64,000 bases of DNA from Aquatica leii (Eukaryota > Arthropoda > Insecta > Coleoptera > Lampyridae): contig CM069432.1 of the NCBI GenBank assembly GCA_035610365.1, forward strand, positions 177,677,027 to 177,741,026, read 5' to 3'. A model generated the notes under the pieces. The model saw nothing but the letters and a program-made list of their open reading frames with translations, searched no databases and was not told the origin of the DNA. The position numbers and the translations under genes were made by a program. Positions 54,540-64,000 of this stretch are shown in pieces. Numbering within the stretch: the first letter of the stretch is position 1; the number at the start of each line of letters is the position of its first letter.

Positions 54540-54949
54540 AACTCACAAAACGGGCGCTCAGTAACATTTTATACAAGTATACAAAAAAATTAAAAATAAG
54601 AAGCTTATGCGGAGTATTTATGAAAGATGATCTACCTAAATCAAGAGTAAGTGCCGTTGAATATGGTATAATAAATTTGGATGATAAAAATGGAACTGGA
54701 ACACATTGGACAGCCTATAAAAAAGTTGGTACACGCGCAGTATATTTTGATAGTTTTGGAAACTTGCAGCCTCCGTTGGAATTAACACAATACTTAAAGA
54801 GTAACGGTCCTTGTAATATAAACTGCAATCACAATAATTTCCAATCTTTTAATACTGTCAACTGTGGACATTTGTGTTTAAAATTTTTAGATAAATATAA
54901 TCATGATAGGTTTCTTGGTGGCTTATCTAGGAAGATGTTTGCTTTGTAA
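54540..54949 (+). CDS. Polinton adenain-type cysteine protease
   Basis: This protease matures capsid proteins. The open frame (54,620-54,949, perhaps starting slightly upstream) has the His of THWTAY, the acidic FDSFG, the oxyanion-hole glutamine in NNFQSF, and the nucleophile in VNCGHLCLKFL, in the order of peptidase family C5 (adenain). Length, about 110 residues, is short for the family, so the N-terminus may be lost or in another frame. It stops at 54,949, just before a tRNA-like A/B-box sequence. Confidence 0.72.
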
Positions 54950-55103
54950 CCAAGAAGCCCCGGGTTCAAATCCGAGTTTGAATAAAGTTTGAGGTAATAA
55001 GATTCAAACATGATTAAGTAGTAGAGTTTATACTTAACCTTTAAGATTAGTATATAATCTTGATACATTTGAGTTAACAGTTTAGTGAGCTACAAGCAGT
55101 ATA

Positions 55104-55840
55104 ATGTCTTCCACATTTACCTTGACTGGAGCGGAATTCATTCTTTGTAGTAAGTATTATCCTTCTATCATATTAAAAGATGAAGATTATGTTTTATGTT
55201 TATGTTTAATAAATTTAGAAACGTTTAATTCAATCATGAACATAAACAGCTCTAATAATAAATGTCATTTTATACTTCAAAATGGCACATAACTCTACAT
55301 TGCAATTCCTGAAGGTTCTTATAAAATTAATGATTTGAATAATTATGTAGGTAAATAACTTTTAAAATACCCCGTGAACGAAAACAAAGATGAACATAAA
55401 TCTCAGTCTGCTCCTACAATAACCATAAAAAGAAATAATCATACTTTACGATCTGAACTTATATGCACTTTGGATATTGATTTCTCTAAGGAAGGTTTCA
55501 TCAGTAGTTTATTGTGTTTCAAACCAAAAATCCTAAAAGCAAATAAAAAAACACATCAGATTTTCCTTGTAAAATTTTTAAATACGCGTTATGCGTAGAA
55601 TGTAATATCGTCACCAGTTCATTCAGAAACGGCGAGCCAGTACATGTGATTCATGAGTTTTTTTCTACAGTCCCACCAGGATATAAAATTATAGAAACTC
55701 CAACTAACGTAATTTATTTACCGATTAACACGAAGCAAATTACTATAAAAATAACGGATCAAGCTCAAATTTTGGTGAATTTTAGAGGAGAAGTAATAAC
55801 AGTTAGATTGCATCTTAAAAAATACAATAAACCATTATAA
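55104..55840 (+). pseudogene. Polinton minor capsid (penton-like) protein, broken into pieces
   Basis: Three frames follow one another: 55,104-55,292 (MSSTFTLTGAEFILCSKYYP), 55,374-55,598 (NNHTLRSELICTLDIDFSKE, then LLCFKPKILKANKKTHQ) and 55,646-55,840 (IHEFFSTVPPGYKIIETPTN and NFRGEVITVRLHLKKYN). Together they follow the order of the single-jelly-roll minor capsid protein typical of insect Mavericks, which closes capsid vertices. A stop at about 55,290 and shifts near 55,360 and 55,600 split it. I describe only the breaks. Confidence 0.65.
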
Positions 55841-57262
55841 TGGGAATCGTGTTTAATAAAAATAAAAATTGGAGTAAACATATTAATATTACTAAGACAA
55901 TAAAAAAGTATATAAATCCAAAAAACAAAGAATCAAAAATTCCTCGAATCTTTAGGACTAAAATTACGAACGTAAAAATGAATAATGAAATTTTAAAAGT
56001 AAACGAACCACCAGTTTTGGATACCACAATAGCATATGCAGAAAAACGAAGTCATCCACCTTATACATCAAGTTCCTTTAACAACAACGGTGAAATCAGA
56101 ATTCCTATACAACAACAAGAATTATATACGTTACCTTGGTACTTCATGTACAAGGAAATTTGTAAATATGGGTATCTTATTTTTGTTTGACGAGATTCGT
56201 TTGGAAATTTCTGGAGAAGTTATTGATCGCGTTAGAAATCCGGGAATTATGTCTGTTCTAAAAGATTATGTATCGTACAATACAGAAGAAAGCAAAGCTC
56301 TTCAGAACGGTGGTTGGTTTCCAATAGGCAATTCTAGATTATTGGATATATCTTTAGGAAATTTTGATGCGGTTATACCTCTTCGAATGATTTTAGGATC
56401 GTGCGAAGATTTTAAAAAGGTAGTGATCAATTGTAGACAAGAATTGGTGTTGCTTCGCAGTAATACCGATAATAACGCTTTAGTAGTTGATGTCAATATA
56501 AAAACTATCAAAGTTCAGCTACATAAGATGAGTTGGCGAGTTCCACACATATCTGTTTCAATTAAAGAACAATTAAAACTGCTCGATATTATTAAAAGTG
56601 GAAGAGAATTATACATTCCATTCAGAAGTAGAGAATTACACGAATACCCATCATTACCACAAACACAAAAACATACGTGGGCTATTGAGTCTTCAATAGA
56701 AAAACCTCAATGTATAATCTTTGGTTTTCAGACCGATAGAAAAAATCAAATAAATAAGGACTGCAGTCGCTTTGATCATTGCAATTTGACTGATATTAAA
56801 GTTTTTCTTAATGATGCAGTATATCCTTACGACAATTTAAATTTAAATTTTACAAACAACCAGTATGCTTTGTTGTATGAACTATTTACCGAATTTCAAA
56901 CTTCGTTCCTTTACAAAGATAGCGAGCCGATATTCACACCAGAAAAGTTTAAGAGATATGCTCCAATCGCAGTTATAGACTGTTCTAAGCAAACGGAGGA
57001 ATTAAAAAGAGGTCCTATAGATATTAAAATTGAATTTGAAACAAATGTAAATATTCCAGAAAAAACAACCGCATATTGTTTAATACTTCACGATAGGATT
57101 GTGAAATATGTACCATTAAAAAAAAACTATATCATTAGTATAGTGAATCATGTATGTAAATTTTGGGACCTGATCACAACGGCCACTGATCGTTACGCCC
57201 ACCCCGGTTTTTGCTATTTCATAACGGCCACCTTGATCACAACGGCCACTAATAATATTTGA
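55840..57262 (+). pseudogene. Polinton major capsid (double jelly-roll) protein, one frame break near the N-terminus
   Basis: The first frame (55,840-56,190) begins MGIVFNKNKNWSKHINITKT and contains EKRSHPPYTSSSFNNNGEIR. The long frame (from 56,036; authentic part from about 56,165) has FDEIRLEISGEVIDRVRNPG, GNFDAVIPLRMILGSCEDFK, IPFRSRELHEYPSLPQTQKH and AYCLILHDRIVKYVPLKKNY. This order matches Polinton hexon-like major capsids. The two frames overlap and an indel at about 56,120-56,165 joins them. After about 57,165 the frame runs into the tandem array, so the last residues are not authentic. Confidence 0.75.
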
Positions 57263-57672
57263 TCATAACGGCCAACTTTTTCACAATGGCCACTCTTTCA
57301 GTTGATCACAACGGCCACCTTGATCACAACGGCCAACTTTACAAGTTGATCATAACGGCCACTGTGATCATAACGCCCACTCGTACTCGTGATCACAACG
57401 GCCACCTTGATCACAACGCCCACCGACGCCAGTAGAGAAGAACGTCATACGACGATGATCATAACGGCCACCTCGATTACAACGGCCACTTTAGAAACTG
57501 ATCATAACGTCGACCATGATCATAACGGCCAATCTGAGTGATGATCATAACGGCCACCGCGATCACAACGGCCACCGACGCCAGTTGACAAAAACGACCA
57601 ACAACGGTGATCACATCGGCCACTGTTACTCGGATCATGATCATAACGGCCACCTTGATTACGACGGCCATT
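57171..57672 (+). repeat. Tandem array of about 20 copies of a 16-bp motif TGATCAYAACGGCCAC
   Basis: Units such as TGATCACAACGGCCAC and TGATCATAACGGCCAC recur about twenty times, either head to tail or separated by spacers of up to 25 bp. A higher-order repeat of about 150 bp is visible because CCACCGACGCCAGT occurs at 57,421 and again at 57,572. Each unit has a GATC core and a CGGCC. The array directly follows the capsid reading frame. Iterated binding sites or part of a terminal repeat are possible. It is not CRISPR, since spacers are irregular and units degenerate. Confidence 0.8.
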
Positions 57673-58654
57673 TTTAAATTTTAGTTCCGCCAAGAGATCG
57701 TATCCCTCATATCCGTATTTACGTATATGGTATCCCTGAGTGCGTATCTGCGGGACCTGACTCGGTACATACATACACATGCAAATGTATAAGTAATTGT
57801 ACATATTTACCGGCATTTCTTTATATTTAAATCAGAATAAGCAATGACAAATGTCAAGTTTGCTACCGTAAATGTATTGTTTTGCCAGTAGTGTATAAAG
57901 TCAATGATTACACATTGGCTAATAGCTTTTTTATTGAATTGAAATTAGTTCACATATTTTCTGGAGCTCCGATAGACTTGGTGGGTTGTACTTGAGTTAT
58001 TTTCGATTAAATGTATACTCCGAAATAAACAAATTAAATGGAATGATTTAAAAACATTTGTGTGAAAAAAAATTATACCATAAATATTTTTAGCATAGGA
58101 AGTTCCTTTCTATGGTCATACATTCTTTAAACGATAAAATAACTTCAAGTTAGTACCACTCGTTTATTTAGAAAATGAATCTAACCCTTATAATATATAA
58201 TTGTTTGCTTTAGCGGATTGTTTTAGAAATAAACAAATAACTATCGAATCAAAGTAAAGTTATTTATAAAGCTTAAAAATAGGTAAATTCGGTATAACCG
58301 GAACCGCTAGAAATCTGAAAATATTTTATCTCATAAACTTCTAATGAAAGGTCTAGCTGAGACGCCCTGTATAATACCTAATTTTTATTTTATCTATACG
58401 TGTTTATGCGTATAAGATATGAACAAGGTTTTCAAGAAGACTTTATTAGTTCGTGGTCATTAGTCAATTTACGGAAACCCGTCGCATTACCAAAGAACGT
58501 ATTAATATATAATACGTTGTTTGGCATTACTACTTTACTTCAAATCTTAACATTCCGACTATTAGTTTACTTTCCCCTTTAATGTAAAAAAGACTAAAAA
58601 GAGTACAATAACATAAAACATCAAAACATAAAATGTGTAATAATTTTTTTATTA
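57673..58654. other. Interval between the tandem array and the MULE-RING gene; no gene seen
   Basis: AT-rich sequence with a short GC-richer patch at 57,690-57,780 (imperfect GTATCCCT and CGTAT repeats). A 60-residue frame at 58,400-58,582 has no recognisable features. No terminal repeat of the Polinton could be placed here. Confidence 0.4.
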
Positions 58655-58660
58655 TTTATT
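58655..58660 (-). terminator. Polyadenylation signal AATAAA of the MULE-RING gene
   Basis: AATAAA on the minus strand lies 11 bp after the stop codon at 58,671, followed by an A/T-rich stretch. A stop-proximal signal fits a short 3' UTR. No better signal is seen in the next 100 bp. Confidence 0.5.
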
Positions 58661-58670
58661 AATTTTCTTA

Positions 58671-61600
58671 TTAGGTGCTTACTACTGGCAAAAACTCTGT
58701 AATAGCGATTCTGTCTAGAGGACAAATAGAGTAGTCTATAACATAACCTAATTCTTCGTCCGGTCTCTGATGTATGTTTCTCACTTTATATTCCTCTGTA
58801 CAATCGTCGCATAACCCAAAGTGCATACACGGGAGCAACACTGTTGTTGGCACGTTGTCATTGCAGATAATGCAAGTAGCGCGATCATATCCTTGGGAGG
58901 CTTCAGGTTCTCTTTCTGTCGAATTTTCCTCTTCGTGCTCATCATCGGGTATATTTTCTACTTCTTCGTTTTCATCTGAAATGTGACGTACGTATGAGTA
59001 ACTTCAATTAGGTTTCTCTTACTTACATAGGAATTTGTATAATAAAATTGATATAAATTGATATTTGTGAATATATAGAATAGAAATAATAAGTGACAAA
59101 AAACAATTTCTATGATGAAAAAACCCGAGAAAAAACCTTACCTATTACTTCATATTCTGGCGAAACAGGACCCAAAAGAAGACCGAGAAGATATTCCTCG
59201 GTCTCTTCTTCTATATCTTCCTCAGCTAGCGTCCGCTGAATAATGGTTTCTACGCAGTAGGACACCATATTTAAAAAAGATCCAACACTTTCGTTCTCTA
59301 AAAAAGCCACCGTTGCGTCCTTGATTCTTTTATTGTTTGCTCGAAACTTTCTCTTCACCAGGCATTTTATCTGCAACCCCTCATCTATAAAACTTCTTCT
59401 CTCTCTTATAGCAACTGCAGAAATGTTGCAAAGTCTATCTTAAAAAAAATAAACACCTTAAAGGGCATACAAATCAAAAATAAAAAAATTATTGCCAAAT
59501 CCTACCTGCACCATACTGAAAAGTAAAATAAGTATCTGACATGAATTTCAATTATATACTTCGATTTAAAATCGGCAGTTAAGTAATTCACAGATACACG
59601 TATCTACCTATGTAATTATTAATAGGTATAGGTAAGTAAAAATTGTCAATTGCTTACCAGTAAATTCCCATACATTAGGTCCTCGTACTCTTAAAATGCG
59701 TTGGAGTGATGCATGAAATGATTCGGAATCGTTATTTGTTCTCCTTGATCGCTTAAAGACCGAAAAAGAATTTGCACCTACTCGCCTTATCCATTGTTTC
59801 TCATGGTATCTATAATTACATAATATAGAACGTAAAACATTACTACATATAATTTGTAGGAAAAGTAACTTAGAAACGGCTCATCTTACATAACGATGCA
59901 TATTCGTTTTGGAGAACTTAACACTTTACTTGTAGGAATTAAATTTCTATTTCTACATCACTGTAATAAAACATTTTCGGTGCGATGAATGCATATTTAT
60001 TTATATTTATCACACTTTAAACGATTAGTTATTCACAAGGTACTTTGGCGGCAACCTTAGGTATAACCTGCGATCATTAAAACAAGTTCATCAAGAAATT
60101 ACACCATATCAAAGTACAATTCAAATAGAATGGTAATGTATAGTAGTAGTAACATAACATTGATTTATTTTGAACTGAAAGAAGTTTCTTTGGATATACT
60201 TAAATGATCACCCTGTATCTCTTCAGACTGGAATAGATGTTATACTGTTAAAAATTTTACTTGCTGAATGAAAACATTAAGTACTTTAAACGGAACTTAA
60301 AACATAATTACATAATCCTACTTATTGTAAGTATTACAAAAGAAATTAACTCACTGAAACTGCATATTTAATCTAAAAGTTGGAAGGTAGGTAAGTAGTG
60401 TACTTACTGTATGAGAGTTTTACAGTCCTCCTGTATTAAAAATGTCTTTATGTGTTGGACACCGTCTGCTATTCTTTGTGTTGGCAACAATGGCAAACAC
60501 AACATCAGTTTTAAGGCCTTCTTAGCTGACGAATTTTGTTTCAAAAATCGGTTCATGCCAATATTTCCAGCTTTTCTCATAATAGCCTAAAATTCAACAC
60601 GATGAGTTTATCCTACTATAAATTGTTTTTGATAAGATTATATGCGATGATACCGAAAAAATGTCTCATTAAAAAACTACTCACTTGACAATAATGAAAA
60701 AAGCATCCAAACTTTGAAGAGTTTGGGAAATTTTCGTCCAATGACTTTTTAAGCAAAACTTCGTAATCAGTCATTATGAGTTTTGGATCAAACTCTGGCA
60801 CAATTTCTTTAAGTATAGAGAAAACTCCGTTGTAAGCTTCCACCTTTCTATTTCCCATAAAGGCAAAAGCACAAGGAAATGCCTGTAAAAATAGAGTAGA
60901 CTCAATTAATAAGTTGATCTGTAAACTACAGATTCCAGCTTACAATTCCATATTGAACAACCATTATTGTTAATAATTGGTTACTTTGTGGATTTTGTGG
61001 CTTCGTTTTGAACGTACTGTCTATATGAATTTCTCTGGCCTCCGACAGTAAACACTTCATATCCTCTGCTAGAAAAACTACTGAGGTATTTTCACCTTTT
61101 CCAACGCAACCTCGGCAGAATGGTTTGCCATCTATAACCCCAAATCTTAAATTATTTTGACATATCATTCCATACTCTTCCAAAGTAGCTGGGGTTCCCG
61201 GTTGAGTTTTTAACGTTGGCGCCTCATAGATTGCGATATTGACGGAAGACCTATTTTTGCTGCTGTTCGACATTCGTTCTGAAATCAACAAAAAAGTGAT
61301 AATTAATCAGTGACCGAAATTTTAAATTGGAATAAACATTTGTTTTAGTAATAATAATCAAAAAGAATTTAAGGTGTCCTTTAATATGATTTAATACAAT
61401 TTCAGAATTTTTTCCATTTATCATTAATACTTTGATTTTAGAAAGATAATGAATTTGAATTATGAAAACAACCAACGATTCTTATTTCACATGCACATAT
61501 ATTATATCTACTTATGTATTTTACAACTTTTTTATTAGAGTGACCAAATAGTATAGAAATTAATTTGTCAAATACTAAAATAAAACGAAAACTTACCCAG

Positions 61601-61910
61601 CACTATTTTCAACAAAAATTGATTTAAGTTGATTACTGCTAGAAGTGGCTTGATCGATTAGCTTTTCCTTTAAATGGAGAGCTTCTTTCTTCCAAATATT
61701 AGGGAGGTGAATGTGATTATCGACCAGTTTTAAAAATTCTGACTCATTGCACGATGCTCTTGCAGGGCAGTTTTTTTCAATACATACAAGATAAGTAACG
61801 CCCTTTTTATAACTATTTTTTCTATAAAAAAATCCTGCATCGGCGTCACAGGTGAAGTAGGTAGAACCTTGTCTATATCCTGCAACTTTCTGCACATCCA
61901 TTCTCGGTAT
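58671..61910 (-). CDS. FLYWCH - MULE transposase - RING finger gene, seven coding exons
   Basis: Minus-strand exons are 61,597-61,910 (ATG at 61,901), 60,944-61,262, 60,685-60,882, 60,408-60,586, 59,658-59,809, 59,142-59,440 and 58,671-58,975. In order they encode a FLYWCH zinc finger (VCIEKNCPARASC with HIH), a MULE core with IHIDSTFKTKP, IMTDYEVLL, GCFFHYCQ and RTNNDSESFHASLQ (acidic residues D, D and E present), then an acidic linker and a RING finger (CIICND, LPCMHFGLCDDC, ICPLDR). RING fingers are mostly ubiquitin ligases. All other junctions are GT-AG and in frame. Two are doubtful: the exon 1/2 join needs an acceptor inside exon 2, and exon 6 has a two-base excess in an AG run near 59,400 or an alternative acceptor. 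It could be a domesticated gene or a young element. Confidence 0.72.
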
Positions 61911-61981
61911 CTAAAATTGAAATTTCACAAAACAAATTTATAAACAAAATTTATTTGAAAAATCAAATTCAAGATCTTACC

Positions 61982-62060
61982 AAAGCTTTCGTCGATGTAA
62001 ATGAAGACCCCCAAGTTTAAAAAACGAAACACTATAACTTCTAACTCAAAACGCAAGTAA
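61982..62060 (-). other. Probable 5' UTR exon of the MULE-RING gene
   Basis: On the minus strand, GACGAAAGCTTTG is followed by a consensus donor gtaagatc at about 61,976-61,981. A clear acceptor (ttcaattttag) at 61,911 lies just before the start codon at 61,901. The implied intron is about 70 bp. The exon has no ATG, so it would be non-coding. Its 5' limit is not visible. Confidence 0.4.
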
Positions 62061-62734
62061 GTAGGTACCTATAATAATGCAAACAGCAACTAGCAAATGA
62101 ACTGATCGATTGTTAAAAGTAAATTAAGATTTTTTTTTGAACCACCACAACTTATATTAATATTGCAGTTGTCACATTAACCAATCAGGATGCGGTAAAA
62201 TTTTCTAATTACACACTGTGATTACACTAGGCTAAAGGTTCGCGCCGGATATTCAAGCAGATAAAAAAGAAAAAATCCTTAATTTATGGCTGATTTGTTT
62301 GTGTAAGAACTATTTGCCGTATAGTAGGTAGTAAATGTAAAACCGCCTACTATGATACAAAACAGACACGTACATTCAAATTTTCGAAAAGGAAACGATT
62401 GTAAAACTTACCCTTGTTTACAGGGTTAACGTCCTATCTATCCCAAGCACAAATGCAATTTTATATAATTACCTACTGATTACTGCTAATTCGTTCCCAC
62501 GCGGATTGCCCATTGGTGACAGCATGAAACCAATACTGTACCTGTACAAGTATTCGGTTACTTTTTAAACCGTACTTTGTAATAAAGATAACTTTTGAAG
62601 AATTTAATGTGAAATTACTAATCAAGGAAAAACAGCCCCGAGTTCCTATTTAAGAGTTTCGTGGGTTATCCAGACAAATCGGTTTCGATTAGGTATATTG
62701 TTTATTGTCAGTGATTGGAACATTACTTTTAAAA

Positions 62735-62865
62735 AGGAATAAATTACAATTACTAATTATTTAGTTAAAAAGGGATGCATTCTCATTACTAATTAGTTTT
62801 CGTGGAAGGTAATGCATTACAATTACTAATTACCGAAAAAAGTAATGCATTATTTTGTCGTTATT
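62735..62865. repeat. Degenerate tandem or inverted repeat with AATGCATTAC words
   Basis: Two related units of about 65 bp contain ATTACAATTACTAATTA and RATGCATT(C/A), at 62,745-62,800 and 62,805-62,865. ATGCAT is palindromic, so the units also pair with themselves. Probably the end of a DNA transposon. No TIR partner is seen. Confidence 0.45.
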
Positions 62866-63009
62866 AAACAGTATAATACTACCATTGTTTTTACAATGAT
62901 ACTACTAATAATTACTCCACCCAAAAAACAATATTATAAACAAAATTTTATTCTACATACTCCATATTCAAATTTAACAACATTTGCGTTTCAAATTGTT
63001 ATCTGTTAG

Positions 63010-63060
63010 TGCGTGACGTTTCGTTTTAAAAACGTCATCTTCAGTGAAGCAATTTTAAAC
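63010..63060 (-). mobile_element. Penelope-type terminal motif, weak hammerhead-like remnant
   Basis: The minus strand reads CTGAAGATGACG, TTTTTAAAACG and AAACGTCACGCAC between 63,045 and 63,010. A CGTTTT/AAAACG hairpin precedes a GAAAC-like box, an arrangement like Penelope termini. But CTGAAGA replaces CTGATGA, so the ribozyme core is not conserved. No RT is nearby. Confidence 0.35.
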
Positions 63061-64000
63061 ACAATAACAATGGGCGCGTTTAGCGAACGCAACATTAAGA
63101 GCAGCATTTACCAAATGTATCATCGCGAATTGAAAGTTATGCAACTAACATCACTAGCAGGACGCAGGAGGTAAGGGGATATGAATAAATTTAAGAGGAG
63201 TTTCAGTAACAACTTCGGGTCTCGGATTTTTTTCAATACTCATCATAGTCTCATATATCAAGCATGTTACTAATGACATGTTTATATTTCAAGATAACTC
63301 AGTCTGATAAGCATGAGAATATGTATTTGTATAAACATAAATACGGTATTATACATAAATAAAATTAGTGCAACTATTCGCATACAAATATTGTATTCTA
63401 AAAGTAAGAATGTTCAGTTTCTGTTTTTATAAAAACTACTTTCTGTAGTGGACGTGGAAAAACATGTATATGTAGATATGATATAAAATTTCAAAAACGA
63501 TTTCAGATACGAATTTGACCTTTTTCGAAAACTGAAAAAAAAGTTACATCTCCTACAGCTACTAACACGTACAATGATTGTTTTGTTTACTACATGTAAA
63601 AATATTTTATATTTAACTTTATTGTAATTTACTCATAAGGCGTCTTCGACATGCACTTTTTCAAAAGTGATGTATATTTTCACATTTTTGTTTAGAATTT
63701 GATGGTACCGAGTTTTCTTTATTCCTTCTTGTGCATTTTTTTCAATATATTTAAGCAATTCTTGCAGATTCATGGTCATTAAAAAATCAGTTTGACAAGT
63801 AAATAATTAAACGTCAAACTGTTTATTGTTCTAAACTACTAGATATACAAGTAATAGAAACTGAAGTAATTGTTTATTTTTAGTTTGAATTTTAAATTTA
63901 AATAAAGTGAAAAATCAAATATTGTATGCACCACTGGCGTTACAGGATGATTACGCTCATCGAGCAACATACAACCCTTGAGCTGAATTAAGTTGCTCTC

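Larger units (their letters stand above)
50700..57680 (+). mobile_element. Polinton/Maverick element, partial and decayed
   Basis: Genes in order are a small ORF (plus), integrase (minus), an unknown frame (minus), packaging ATPase (minus), PLA2-like protein (plus), hydrophobic virion protein (plus), adenain-like protease (plus), minor capsid (plus) and major capsid (plus), then a tandem array. This is the Polinton gene set, virus-like self-synthesising transposons. The protein-primed family-B DNA polymerase is missing, I found no long terminal inverted repeats, and at least five genes have frame breaks. The element is therefore not autonomous. Boundaries are approximate. Confidence 0.8.
62100..64000. 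other. Right end of the window; no gene recognised
   Basis: Apart from the repeat at 62,735-62,865 and the Penelope-type motif at 63,010-63,060 I see no coding or RNA feature. The region next to the MULE-RING gene includes an AACCAATCAGG sequence at 62,177-62,187, a possible CCAAT box on the plus strand, but its use is not supported. Confidence 0.4.

Noticed and set aside
54920..54990. Possible tRNA gene
   Set aside because: A and B boxes are present, but the T stem has two mismatches, the anticodon stem is weak and no acceptor stem forms.
57171..57672. CRISPR-like appearance of the repeat array
   Set aside because: Units are degenerate, spacers range from 0 to about 25 bp, and the context is eukaryotic with no cas genes.
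57477..57816. Minus-strand frames of 64 and 98 aa, Val/Ile/Gly/Arg-rich
   Set aside because: They translate the 16-bp tandem array and have periodic composition from the repeat.

Overview
The window looks like AT-rich, repeat-rich insect nuclear DNA. The evidence is spliceosomal introns (many only 46-75 bp), a dynein heavy chain of the outer-arm DNAH5/DNAH8 (Drosophila kl-3) class, and the mobile-element mix: Gypsy, R2-type and APE-type LINEs, Penelope, Polinton/Maverick, PIF/Harbinger with a MADF partner, a tyrosine recombinase and MULE-FLYWCH. I cannot name the order or species from sequence alone.

Region 1 (1-32,525, minus strand) is one large gene, an axonemal outer-arm dynein heavy chain. 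Transcription runs right to left, from a start codon at 32,525 to AAA6 at the left edge, where the 3' end is cut off. Exons can be followed in order through the tail, linker, AAA1 to AAA4, the stalk with its microtubule-binding tip, AAA5 and AAA6. Where I traced splice junctions the frame was kept. Two introns are inflated by mobile DNA. A 2.2-kb intron splitting AAA1/AAA2 holds an R2-type LINE fragment. A 14.7-kb intron in the tail (15,266-29,967) holds an APE LINE and two Gypsy copies. All of these insertions lie on the plus strand, antisense to the gene.

Region 2 (32.5-49 kb) has no clear host gene. It holds a Penelope end with a hammerhead-ribozyme-like core, a decayed DDE transposase, a 260-bp MITE, a 7-kb TIR-bounded PIF/Harbinger element (transposase on plus, MADF partner interleaved on minus, a THAP fragment, a nested TIR element), and a Crypton-like tyrosine recombinase pseudogene that keeps introns and sits among GC-rich fold-back repeats.

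Region 3 (49.2-57.7 kb) holds a Penelope RT/GIY-YIG remnant followed by a partial Polinton/Maverick. The Polinton part has a small ORF with a TATA promoter, an integrase, a packaging ATPase, a PLA2-like protein, a hydrophobic virion protein, an adenain-type protease, and minor and major capsid genes. No family-B DNA polymerase is visible and several frames are broken. The capsid end runs into a roughly 500-bp array of about 20 copies of a 16-bp motif.

Region 4 (58.6-62.1 kb, minus strand) is a multi-exon gene joining a FLYWCH zinc finger, a MULE transposase core with visible D, D and E residues, and a C-terminal RING finger. It is far better preserved than the other transposase genes here. 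The last 2 kb contain only repeat remnants.

The points most worth following are the macro-domain (OARD1-like) reading frame downstream of the integrase in the second Gypsy copy, the FLYWCH-MULE-RING gene, and the iterated motif beside the Polinton capsid gene.
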